DNA from: Cinclus cinclus
Taxonomy: Eukaryota; Chordata; Aves; Passeriformes; Cinclidae
Direction of reading: 5' to 3'
Length of the DNA stretch: 64,000 nucleotides
NCBI RefSeq assembly: GCF_963662255.1
Contig: NC_085071.1
Coordinates: 5,279,035-5,343,034, forward strand
A program made the translations under genes and the position numbers. Shown here piece by piece: positions 48,022 through 60,000 of this stretch. Under the pieces are notes generated by a model. The model searched no databases, was not told where the DNA came from, and was given only the letters and a program-made list of their open reading frames with translations. The stretch's first letter is position 1. Each line of letters begins with the position of its first letter.

Positions 48022-51000
48022 TCAGCCGAAGGGACCCTTGACATTCTTGGGCTGGAAGAGTGGCTGCTCCATGGGCACGGCCCCCAGGCACTCGGCAGGG
48101 CTGCAGTGCCCGGTCTTGCCCGGTTGCCCCGTGGCACCAGGAGGGCCGGGGATGCCAGGGATGCCCTGCTGCCCCACAGGGCCTGGGGGACCCATCTTCC
48201 CATAGCCTGGTGGCCCTTGGGGACCTGGAAGAGATGGAGAGAAAGAAGGGTGAGGTGACAGGGTGAGGGGGTGGCAGCAAAGGCCAGCGTGGGACTGGGG
48301 ACCACGCGGAGGGTGGGGGACTCACCTGGGGGTCCCGGGGGGCCGCTGTCCCCCATCAGCCCCACACCTTTCTCGCCTTTCTCTCCTTTGGCTCCTGGCT
48401 CACCTGGGAGATAGGTGAATGCAGAGGGGTGAGATCCCAGCACAACTGCAGCACCCCGGCAGCCAGGGACACTGGGAATGTCCTGAGGACACCAGGAACA
48501 TCCCAGGGACACTTGGAATGTCCTGGGGACACCTGGAACATCCCGGGGACACCAGGAATGCCCCAGGGATGTCAGGAAGGTCCTAGGGACACTGGGAACA
48601 CCCCAGGGACATCAAGAATATGATGGGGACACTGTGAGCACCCCAAGATACTTGGAATACTCCAGGGACACTGGGAATGTGATGGGGACACTGGAATGAC
48701 TGCAAGGGCACTGGAAATGGCCCAGGGGACACCGGGATGACCACAGGGACACCGGGAAAGTCTTGGGGACACCGGGATGACCGCAGGGACACCGGGAAAG
48801 TCTTGGGGACACCGGGATGACCGCAGGGACCCCGGGAACTCCCCGGGGAGCAGCACGTACCCCTCATGCCCGGCACTCCCTGCCGCCCCTCTCTGCCGAT
48901 CTGCCCTGGCATCCCCGGGGAGCCGGGGGGTCCCGGCCGGCCGGGCAGCCCGTCCTTGCCGGGAGGACCGGGCCTGCCCGGGGATGCCACCATCTCCACC
49001 GGGAAGTGCAGCCGGGAGGTGTAATACGCCATCCGCTCTGCGGGGACACGGACCGAGCTCAGCGGGACAAAGCGGGGACACGGGGAGGGTCCCCCGGGCC
49101 TCGTCCCCACCTCCCGCTCGCCGTTACCGTCAAACATCTTGTTCAGCTCCTGCCGGATGAACCTCTTGACCTCGTCGTAGTTCACCACATCTCCCTGCGG
49201 GGACACGAGGGGACACGCGAGGAGCCGCGGCCACCACGCCACAGGGACAGGGTCCTGTCCCTCCCCTCCCGCACGGCCACCCGTCCTTACCATCATCCCC
49301 GGTGGTCCCGGTAGCCCGGGGCTACCAGCGGGGCCCGGAGAGCCCGGGGGTCCCCTCTCTCCCGCGGGTCCCCGTGGCCCCACGAGCCCCATGGATCCGC
49401 TTTTCCCTGGACCCCCGGGCATTCCGGCTCTGCCCTTCTCCCCGGGGTACCCCCTCTCGCCGGGGGATCCAGCGTCACCCTGTGGACAGGAAAAGCTCAG
49501 CTCTGGGAGCCGGGACAGTTGTGGGACACCAGGGTGGCCGTGGTGGCACAGCCGGCTTCCCCTCACCTTCTGTCCAGCCGGTCCCACCATGCCCGGTTTT
49601 CCTGGGGGTCCCTGGAAAACAGGAGCAGAGTGACAGGGATGTCCTCACCCTGGGGATACCCTGTCCAGGCCAGAGGATGCCGCAGTCCAGCCCTGTGTCC
49701 AGCGGGGTGGGAAAGTTCCAGAAATCCTTGCTCCTACCTCTTTCCCAACGGGTCCGTCCGGTCCCTGCTCTCCCTGCGAGGTCAAAGAGGGGCAGCATGA
49801 GGAGGTGACACCACGGGGCCACCCCCGATGTCCCCGCTGCTCCGGGGTCCTGCTGCACTCACCGGTGGTCCCGGGTGTCCCGGGGGTCCCGGCTGTCCTG
49901 GCATTCCGGGCAGACCCCGTTCCCCCACGGAGCCGCGCTCGCCCTTCAGCCCCTGCGGGAGGAGGGAGCATCGGGATCAGCGCGGGCCAGGAATGGGGAT
50001 CCCAAACCCGCTCATCCCGACCCCAAATTCCAAACCTCCAGCCCTGGAGGTACTCACCACTCCAGCGAGGCCAGCGGGACCCGGCTGTCCTGGGCTGCCG
50101 GGGGGTCCCTGGGGACAGAGACTGGGGGGTCAGCTGAGGGTCACAGGGGGTGTCCCCACTGCCCGCACCAGAGGGAGTCCCCGCTGTGATGGGGGAGTCA
50201 TGGGGGGGCAGCTCCAACTTACGATGAGCCCTGGGGGTCCCTGCCGGCCTTGGGGTCCCATGGGTCCGGGGTCACCCTGAGGAAGGCAAGGAAAGGAGGA
50301 GGAAGGGGGGGTGATGACAAGAAAAGGGCTGCCCAACCTTCCCGGGGGTCACCCACCCCTTGTTCACCTCCGCTCCCGGCCGGCCCGTGCTCCCAGGGGG
50401 GCCAGGTTTGCCGCAGTCACCCTAAAAGGAGGAAGGGACGTCACAGGCAGAGCAATGACTGGGGTCTTTGTCCAGCTCCGAGGTCCTTGGGGACGTCCCC
50501 ACTCAGCGTCACCATCCCTCACCTTCGGTCCTGGGAGCCCTGGGTGTCCTGTCTTTCCCTTGAAGCCCTGGAGAGAGAAAAGAGCTGGGTGGGTCACAGC
50601 AGGTCACAGCAGGTCACAGCAGGTGACCCTGACCCTGCAGTGTTGGTCCAGGGCCACCACCCGCAGCTCAGTGTCCCCAGGAACACGAGGTGGGACAGTC
50701 CCAGCTTAGGGGACCCCGGGTTTGGCTGCAGGGACGTGCCAGGAGCACTAGGGAGGGGTGACAAGGAGGGGTGTCACTCACCGGAGGACCCATCATCCCT
50801 GGTGGCCCGGGGGGACCAGGGTCACCCTGGGGAGAAAGAGACACAGGTTGGGGGTGTCCTGGGGGGGTTGCAGGGTGGTTTGGGGGTGCCCTGGGGGATT
50901 GCAGGTTGGCTGCCACCCCCCTCAAAACCCAGAGCCTCACCCTCAGTCCTGGCTTCCCATCCTTGCCATCCAGTCCTTCCAAACCAGCAGGGCCCTGTGG

Positions 51001-54000
51001 GGACAAGGTGACAATGTCAGAGGGAGGTTTGCTTTGGGGAGCTCTGGGGGTCCCAGAGGGACTTGCTTAGGGCACCCCAGGCTGTAGGAACAGATCCCTG
51101 GGAATGGGAACAGGTCCCTGGGAATGGGAACAGGTCCCTGGGAATGGGAACAGATCCTTGGGAATGGGAACAGATCCTTGGGAATGTGAACAGGTCCCTG
51201 GGAATGGGAACAGATCCTTGGGAATGGGAACAGGTCCCTGGGAATGGGAACAGGTCCCTGGGGATGGGAACAGGTCCCTGGGGATGGGAACAGGTCCCTG
51301 GGAATGGGAACAGATCCTTGGGAATGTGAACAAGTCCCTGGGAATGGGAACAGGTCCCTGGGAATGGGAACAGATCCTTGGGAATGGGAACAGATCCCTG
51401 GGAATGGGAACAGGTCCCTGGGGATGGGAACAGATCCTTGGGAATGGGAACAGATCCCTGGGAATGGGAACAGATCTTTGGGAATGAGAACAAATCCTTG
51501 GGAATGAGAACACATCCCTGGGAATGGGAACAGCCATTGGTGCTCCCAGGAGCACCCAGGGGTGACACACAGAGGGGCTCTTACCTGGATTCCTGGGGGT
51601 CCAGGGGGCCCAGGGGGTCCTGGCATCCCCGTGGGGCCTCGCATGCCCTCGCTGCCCTGCAGGAGCCACAGGAGGTCACGGGCACAGCGGGGGCTGGCAC
51701 CAAAGCCAGCCACGGCCCAAGGGACAAGCGGTGACACCACAGAGCCATTGCCCGGTGGCACTTGTCCTGGCACTCACCTTCTCGGCCGCAGGCCCTGGTG
51801 GCCCGGCTGGACCGACCTTTCCTGGGAAACCAGGAGGACCCTAAAGAGAAGAGGGGTGTGGAGTGAAGGAGGGATCCCAGCACCAGAGCCCAGCCCGTAA
51901 ATCCCACTCTTTCCTGGTTTATTTTAATGGGATTGATCTGGGGCTGCTCCCTGCACCTCATCCCACTTGTGTCCCCCTTGTAGAACCTCCTGTCCCCATC
52001 CCTGGTGCTGTGGGGACACGGGGACACACAGCCAGGAACGGGGCACCCCACAGTGCTGGAATTCCCAGCGGGATGTACTCCAAATTCCCAGTGGGATTTA
52101 CTCACCGGTGGTCCCGGGAAGCCAGGCTGGCCCTGGAAACCCTGTGGAGACACAAGAGCTGAGCCAGAACCCACAGCCACACCCTGCCCTGTGGGGGTCC
52201 TGGGGGTCCTGTCGCCTTTTGGGGTCACTCACCTGGTCCCCCTTCTCTCCAGCACTTCCTGGGAGCCCACGCTCGCCCCTGGGACCCTGTGGAGAGATGG
52301 GATTGTTGGATCCCAGAAATCTGGGATTTTTGAGCTTTTTGTGCTTTCTGGCACTGACCCCCTGGAGAACTCTGCTTTTGACCTGAGGCCTTGGAGAAAG
52401 CTTCCAAATTTGAGTTATGGAGTTAAAATCACTGTAGTGTGTAGTGAAATAGAAGTGTGTGATTTTACGTGGTGAAGGGTTTTAAATTTGAGGTGTTTAT
52501 AATGTAGCAATAGCTATGGGACAAGGTGGAGGATTTTGGGTTGTGTCTCTTTTGGTGCTCATCTTCCTTCTTCTCCATGATTTCAGGTAATAGTTTCTAG
52601 TTGGACAGTTAGTGTCACACTGAGGGTCATAGGAATTCAGTTATTGGGTTAAAAGTATAAATAACATTAATTATTAATTCCCTTTACGAGACCTTGGAGC
52701 TAGCTAGGTTCATCTCCATTTTGCTCACTTCTAGCTGGAAGTGTTACTGAACTTTCTGTCCTTTTTGATAAGATTTAACAAACAATCAAACCCAAACACA
52801 AAAAAAAAAATCCATGTCCTTCGTGTATTTTTTAACCCAAGCTCTAAGAGAAGGAAGAAGAGATTCTGAACAAAAAACTAATTAAGTGGTACAAAAAACA
52901 CCCACCACTGTTACAGTGATGTGGTGGTGGGAACACCCCACTGCACCCACACCCACCCCTCTCTCACCCCACTGCACCCACACCCACCCCTCTCTCACCC
53001 CACAGCACCCATAGCCACCCCCTCCCACCCCACAGCACCCATAGCCACCCCCACAGCTCCGATAGCCACCCCCTCCCACCCCACAGACACCCCCTCCCAC
53101 CCCACTGCACCCACAGCCACCCCCACAGCACCCCATAGCCACCCCCTCCCACCCCACAGCTCCCCATAGCCACCCCCACAGCTCCCATAGCCACCCCCTC
53201 CCACCCCACAGTGTCCACAGCCACCCCCACAGCTCCCATAGCCACCCCCACAGCTCCGATAGCCACCCCCTCCCACCCCACAGCCACCCCCTCCCACCCC
53301 ACAGACACCCCCTCTCACCCCACAGCACCCACAGCCACCCCCACAGCACCCCATAGCCACCCCCTCCCACCCCACAGCCACCCCCTCCCACCCCACAGCC
53401 ACCCCCTCACCCCATAGTCCCCGGGGTGGTCACCTACCGCTGGCCCCACAGGACCGGGCAGCCCATCCACACCAGGAGGTCCCTGGGAAGGGTGGGAATA
53501 GGATCAGAGGGATGTGGCTGGAAGGATCCCAGCCCCGGTGCCCACGGAGAGGGGGCAGGGCCCTGAGGGACTCACCAGCTCCCCTTTCTCACCAGGGGGA
53601 CCCACGTAGCCACGCTCACCTTTGATGCCCTGCAGAAGGAGAGTGACAAGTTGGGACATGGGGCAGGGATGGGATTTGGGGCAGGAATGGGATTTGGGGC
53701 AGAGATGGCACTTGGGGCATGGGTGGGATATGGGATATGGATGGGATATGGGGCATGGAAAGAGCATGGGACACAGATGGGATACCAGGCACAGGTGACA
53801 TACGGGACATGGATGAGATTTGGGGCATGGATGAGATTTGGGACATGGATGAGATTTGGGGCATGGATGCAATTCGGGGCACGGATGGGATTTAGGACAA
53901 GGATGGGATTTAGGACGAGGATGGGCTTCAGGGCATGGATGGGACATGGGGCAGAGAAGAGCAGACATGGGGACACAGACAGAACATGCTCAGGGTGCAG

Positions 54001-57000
54001 ATGGCATGGATGAGGGGAGACCCCGGAATGTGTGGGATGGGATTGGATGGACAGGACAGGGATGAGCCCTGCAGGAACGTGGTGCTCTGTGCCCACCAAG
54101 GTCCCCCAGCTGTGATATGGGGGGGTCTCAGGAGGGCCATGGAGACCCCCGAAGGGGCTGGGGGCTGCCAGGGGCTGCCAGGTCCCCCCGGTACTCACAG
54201 GAAGGCCGGGGGGCCCTGTGGCCCCGGGGTAGCCAGGTTGTCCTGGAGGTCCCTGTGTGTGAAGATGATGACATTGAGCCACCTGCAGTGCCCCAGCCAG
54301 GTGCCACCCTCCGTGGGCCACCAGTGTCCCCTTGTCCCCTCATCCCACAGCACTCACCGGCTCCCCTTTGGCTCCAGCGAGCCCCGCAGGGCCACGTTCC
54401 CCTTGGAGACCCTTTGTGGGGAGAAGAGAGGAGATGCAGGGGATTTCCTACAGCCCCTCCCGGGGCTGTGCCCACCTGGCAGCAGGACCTGGCACAGCCC
54501 ATGGGGTCTGTGGAACCTGCTGGGACCCTGCTTGGGCTCCCTCCACCCCTGGCACAGCCACAGGCTCTGGGGTCAGCACCCAGGCCTGGTGGGGATGTTC
54601 AAACCCTGGCGCTGTCACCCTGGGGCCATGGAAAGCTCAGCCCTGTGTGGGGTGCCCAGCTCTGGCTCCAGCCCTTAACTCCAGCCTGGTGCCCCCCATC
54701 CTCCAAGGGTGACACGGGGACAGCCTGGAGCACCATGGGGACATCCAGGGTGTGTTAGTGAGGTGGTGCCGAGGTGACAGAGAATGACAGGACACGCTGG
54801 CACACCGCAGAGCACGGCCCACAGAGAGCCCCAGAGAGCCCCAGAGAGCCCGTGGGGTGACGGTGACATTAGTGACATGACGAGGGGACACGAGCAGGAG
54901 CACAGGATCCTCCGAGAGCCGCGGGCACAGCCCCACCACCAGCTCCTGTGGGGAGCGAGCAGGGTGGGAGCAGGAGGGTGGAGATGAGGATGAAGATGGA
55001 GATGATGAGTGACCACAGAGGAGTGACCAGAGGAAGAGAAGGGTGAGCCCAGGCAGCACCGACCACACACGGGATCCTCCTGGTGCCCACGAGGGGTGTC
55101 CCTGGTCACCATCAAGTCACGCAGCCGAGGTGACAGGCCCCTGGCACACCTGGAGCCGCGGAGGTGCGCCAGGTCCCGCGGTGGCGAAGGGACCCAGCAG
55201 GTGGCGAGTGCCAGCACCAGGTCCCTGAGCTGAGGAAGATCATCCGAGAGCGCCGGGTCCGCCGGGACCCCCTGCTTTGGGATGGAGGAGTGGGAATGGC
55301 AGGATGGAGATGGAGTGGAAGGGGAGGGGCAGCTGTGCTGCGGCTGCTCCCGGCGGGGACAAGGGACAAGGGACACAGCCAAACCAAGCGACAGAGACAC
55401 AGGGCACAGAGCGGAGCCGTGCTGGGTTCTTACGGGCAGTCCGGGTGCGCCCGGCGTTCCAGGAAAGCCTGGGGGGCCCTGAGGGGAGAAACAGGGAGGT
55501 CACAGCTTGGAAAAGGAGCTGGGGGATCCTGGGCTGAACCCTGGGGGTGCCACGGAGCTCCTGCTCCACCTCGGGGCTGGCAGCAGCTTCACCTCCTTCT
55601 CCAGCCTCCATGGGGACATCCGTGCCATGCCATGTCACACCTGTGCCTCGCCATGGCCGCGTCCCTCTGTCAGCACGGCCTCAGGGCAGGGTGCCAGGCC
55701 CCTTCGGCTACCTGCTTTTATGGGCTCCGAGCCCCTCAGAACCCTCCACCCACCCCAGGCAGGGCTACTTACGATGGGTCCGGGTGGTCCTGGAGGTCCG
55801 CGCAGTCCTGGGGAGCCCTGGGGAGGGATGGGGGTGCCAGGTGTGACTACAGCGGTGGGGACAGCCCCGATGGCCGCCAGGGACCTGTCACAGCCACCAA
55901 GAAGGGCTGGGATGGCAGGAGAGGGTCCGTGGATGGGTTGGACCCCACCCACCTGCTCTCCTCTCTCTCCTGGCATTCCTGGGGCTCCCGGCAGCCCGGG
56001 ATCACCGGCGCAGTCAGGGCTGTCACCCTGCGGGGAGTTGGGGACACATCAGGACCCCGGCATGGCTCTGCCCACTGCCCACCACCCACCAAGCCTCCCC
56101 AAAGCCCCCACAGCTGGGGAACAGCCCTGGATACCCAGCAGGGACCGTCCCTGGGGACCTGGGGGTGTGACCAGGACACCAGCGGCACTCACCCGAGCCT
56201 CCTCCGCTCGCGGGAATTGAGCGAAGCACTGGGAAAAAAAACCCTGGAGTCACCCAGCTGCGACAGAGGACGAGCCTGTCCCTTCTCAGGGCTGTGCCCG
56301 GGATTCCCAGAGTGTCCCCAAAGCGCGGAGCTTCCCCCAACTCCCACAAAATCCAATTACCCGTGACTCGGGAGCGACTCTCCAACCTCACCCCCGCAGG
56401 GCCAGGGGATGTCGGGCACCGAAATTCCCACCCAGAGCTGTGGGAATACTCACCCGGGCACAGTTCTCGCTGCCAGGGGCACCTGGCATGCCCCCATCCC
56501 CCTTCTCCCCTTCCAATCCCCCGGGAGCTTCCAGGGCTGCCTGCAGCTGGGCACAGTCCCCGCAGAGAGTCTGGGGGGCAGAGGGGAGTCAGGGGTGCCC
56601 CGAGGGGTCCCCCAGGACAGGAGGGTGACCCCATCCCCACCCCCTCACCTTCAGCACCTCGATGTTCCTCTCAGCCATGACGGCCAGAGGTCCCTGGAAA
56701 AGAGGGACGGATGGAGGGATGGGATGGGATGGGATGGGATGGGATGGGATGGGATGGGATGGGATGGGATGGGATGGGATGGGATGGGATGGGATGGGAT
56801 GGGATGGGATGGGATGGGATGGGGGGATTGAAGGATTGTCCCCACCATGGGGGAGCAGAGCAGAGGACATTGCCATGACAGTTGTCACCACCTACCAGGT
56901 CTCCAGCAGGTCCGGGCAGTCCGGGTAAGCCGTTGTGTCCTGGCATTCCCTAAATCCACCAAGAGAACCAAGGGAATATTCAAAGATCAGGATGGGCCCC

Positions 57001-60000
57001 TCTCTCTCTCTGCTGCTCCCCTCTCCCATCGCTCACCTGGCGACCGGGGGCACCGGGTGGGCCGGGGGGACCCGGAGCTCCGGGGGGGCCCTGCAAGACC
57101 CCAAAAAACAATCAGAGAGAATCAAGGGGTGAAGGGGAGGGTGGGAGGAGCACTGCGGGGTTAGCACCGACCTGCGGGCCAGGCTGGGGCTGCCAGGACA
57201 TCCCGGTCCATAATCCAGGGGCTCCCTGGGGATGAGAATTCGGGAGGGTGGAATGGGGGATTCGGGGGGTGCCCGTGAGGGTGACACAGAGCCCGGAGGG
57301 GGGGGGGGGGAGGGGGTGACACTCACCGGCATCCCATTGTAGTTGGGGTCCTGGCGGGGGCTGGAGGGGCAGGAGCACTCGCCGGGGTCTCCCTGTGGGC
57401 AGAGGGGGTGAGGGCAGGGCGGGCAGGGGGTGGCACGGGGGGCACGACTCCACCCGGACCCCGACTCACCTTCTCTCCCTGGGCGCCCTTCTCCCCCTGC
57501 CAGAGGAAAACGGAGATGGGCTTTAGGGCAGTGCCCCCAGTGCCCCCCACCCACCGAGTGACCCCCCACATCCCTAGCACAGCCCCCCCCGGCACCCCCC
57601 ACACCTACCGGCTGCCCATTGGACCCGGGGAGCCCCCGCTGCCCCTCAGGGCCCTGCGAGGAAGAGGAGGGTGAGGAAAACTCCCTGCCTTGATCCTGCC
57701 AGGATCAAGGTGCCAGCAGGGTGGCACTGCCCATCTTGGAGGGCAGGACCTACCGGTGGCCCTGTGACGCTGCTCCCTGGTGGTCCAGGGGGTCCCGTGG
57801 CACCTTTGGGGCCCGGAGATCCCTGCAGAGGAAGGACAGCAGGAATGGGGAGCACGGGGGACATCGAGGGCTGGGGGACGCTCCCTTACCTTGGCACCTT
57901 TCTCTGCTTCCATCCCCGGGGGTCCCTGTGGTCCGGGGGGGCCCTGGGGGCAGGACAGGGTGTTGGTTCCCTCCACTGAGAGGACAATGCTGTCCCCAGA
58001 GCCACCACAGTGCACACAGGGGGCTGGCAGAGGTGTCACCCCACAGCTCACTGCATCATAACCCAGGGCTGGGCACCCCAAAACCCCAAACCCTACTCAC
58101 GGGGGGTCCAGGGGGTCCGGTGCTCCCGGGGTCGCCCTGGGAAAAGCAGAGTGTGTGAAAGCCACCAGAGCCACCTGGCATGGCACAGCAGGGGACAACA
58201 CAGGCACCTCAAAACCCACCTGTGGTCCTGGCTGGCCGATCCCCCGCGGTCCTGGCTCACCCTATGGACACAGAGGGGCAGTGAGGTGTCCCCAGGACCC
58301 CACATCCACCCCCTGCACCCCACTCACCTGCAGCCCCTTTGGCCCAGCGGGGCCCTGCACCCCCGGCAGCCCCGGCTTCCCCTAAAACACAGCAGGGTCA
58401 GCCCGAGGACACGATGCCAGCAGGCGCCGTGCCCGTGGGGTGGTGGCACTCACGGGTCTGCCTGGCTGGCCGATGCCCGGTGGTCCCTGGTCCCCTTTGG
58501 GCCCGGCTTTTCCCGGGATGCCAACCACATCCGAGAGGTCCCTGAGCAAGGCAGGGCCAGGCTCGCAGGCATCTCCCTGTGGGGAGGGGACAGGAGAGGG
58601 AATGGAGGAGTGGGTGACACCGCGGGGATGGGGTACAGCTCCCCAAAATATGCCACAATCTCACCTTGTCGCCTTTGGGGCCGGCTGGTCCCCTGATGCC
58701 AGGCTCACCTGATAGCCCCGGGACACCGGCCATGCCCGGGGTGCCCGGGTCCCCGGGGCTGCCAGCGTCACCCTGGAAAAGAGAGGGGACAAGGCTGGCA
58801 CGGGGAAGGAGGGGACATGGCGCACAGGGGTCACAGAACCCTCTGCCACCACTGGGAGCCACCCCGAGCCCCTCTCACCTTCTGTCCCTTCTCGCCAGCG
58901 CCGCCGGGTCTGCCCTGGGGAAAGGCAGGAATGGGTCAGGATGGGGCATCGCCCCCAAAAACGGGCACGGTGGGCACGGGGGGCACTCACCGCTTTGCCC
59001 GGGAGGCCACCGGGACCCCTTTCTCCCGGTGGCCCCGGCACTGCCAGCACTGTCGCTGTCCCTTGGAGAGCTTGCGGGCTGGGAGGGCACTGCCCGCATT
59101 GCTCGCCCTGTGGAGGGACATCCCGGCTGGAAGGTGGCTTTGGGGACCGCGACACGGCGGCACCGGGGGGCACACCTGCGCTGTGCCATGCCCAGGTCTC
59201 ACCTGGGGAAGTGGCAGGGACAGGGCAGGGACGGGGGTGTCCCCAAGGCTGGACTCACCTTCTCTCCCTTGAGCCCCCGCGCACCTGGATCTCCCTTCTC
59301 TCCCGGGATTCCCTGCACCAAGAATTCACGGCAGAGGTGACACCAAGGTCCCCCCAAAACTTGGCTCCGGCAGCCCTGAGCCACCAGACCCCTCCTGCTG
59401 GCCTGGGTCCCCCACCCTGAGCCCCCGTAGTGCCCCCACTCACCGGTCTGCCCGTGGGTCCCACTTGGCCACTGTCCCCCTGAAACGCAGCAGGGCCAGG
59501 ATCAGAATTAAGGTCAAGATCAGCCAAGCCTGCCCCGACCCCATGGGATGATCCAGCCATTCCCGCTCCTTCCAGGGATGTGAAAAGGGCGGCAGGAGAG
59601 GGGGTCACTCACCTTCTCGCCCTTGATCCCAGCCAGCCCGGAGAGCCCCATTTCGCCCTGCTGGACACCCACGTGGTCACTCACCGGCACCCACAGCACC
59701 CCGGGGGTCACCCCGCCGTGGGAGAGGGGGGTCCGGCCCCGGTACTCACCGGCAGCCCCGGTTCCCCCTCGAGCCCCTCGGCCGGGCCGCGGCGCAGCGC
59801 GGCGAGGACTCGGAGGTCGCAGGAATGGCACGAGTCCCCCTGGCATGGCAGGAGGGGACAGCTCAGAGGCTGCAGCGGCCGAGCGGGGAGTGACACGGGG
59901 GGTCACACACTCACCTTCTCCCCTTTCATCCCCTGGATGCCGGGATCTCCCTGGAGAGGAAAAGCGGGAGCTGGACGGTGCTGGGTGTCCCCCACCTCCG

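Larger units (their letters stand above)
48022..52286 (-). other. COL16A1: COL16A1 exons, 3' block (18 exons)
   Basis: In gene order: 52233-52286, 52106-52141, 51778-51840, 51585-51656, 50941-50994, 50782-50826, 50523-50567, 50368-50421, 50223-50276, 50058-50108, 49863-49952, 49738-49773, 49567-49611, 49291-49479, 49128-49194, 48861-49037, 48326-48403 and 48022-48224. The 189-nt exon gives the long uninterrupted helix ending GPPGMM. The next two encode the NC2-like segment with MAYYTSRLHFPVEM. The final exon holds the last Gly-X-Y triplets, two Cys (GHCSPAEC) and the stop. The exon at 51778 ends GPAAEK, a break in the Gly-X-Y register. Confidence 0.9.
53438..57090 (-). other. COL16A1: COL16A1 exons, middle-3' block (12 exons)
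   Basis: In gene order: 57037-57090, 56896-56949, 56649-56693, 56454-56570, 56193-56228, 55953-56027, 55773-55817, 55434-55478, 54358-54411, 54199-54252, 53576-53629 and 53438-53482. The run 56649 to 56027 is a non-collagenous segment: AVMAERNIEVLK, then TLCGDCAQLQAALE, ENCAR and CFAQFPRAEEAR, followed by GDSPDCAGDPG. It has four Cys plus a short helix-like stretch. The 1 kb gap 54412-55433 contains no collagen-like frame. Confidence 0.9.

Noticed and set aside
51017..51773. Ser/Pro/Phe repeat frames on the minus strand in COL16A1
   Set aside because: Translation of the 20-bp intronic minisatellite; the true exon (51585-51656) is in the Gly-X-Y frame.
54412..55433. Possible missed COL16A1 exon in the 1 kb gap
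   Set aside because: Scanned on the minus strand; no Gly-X-Y run flanked by AG/GT was found.
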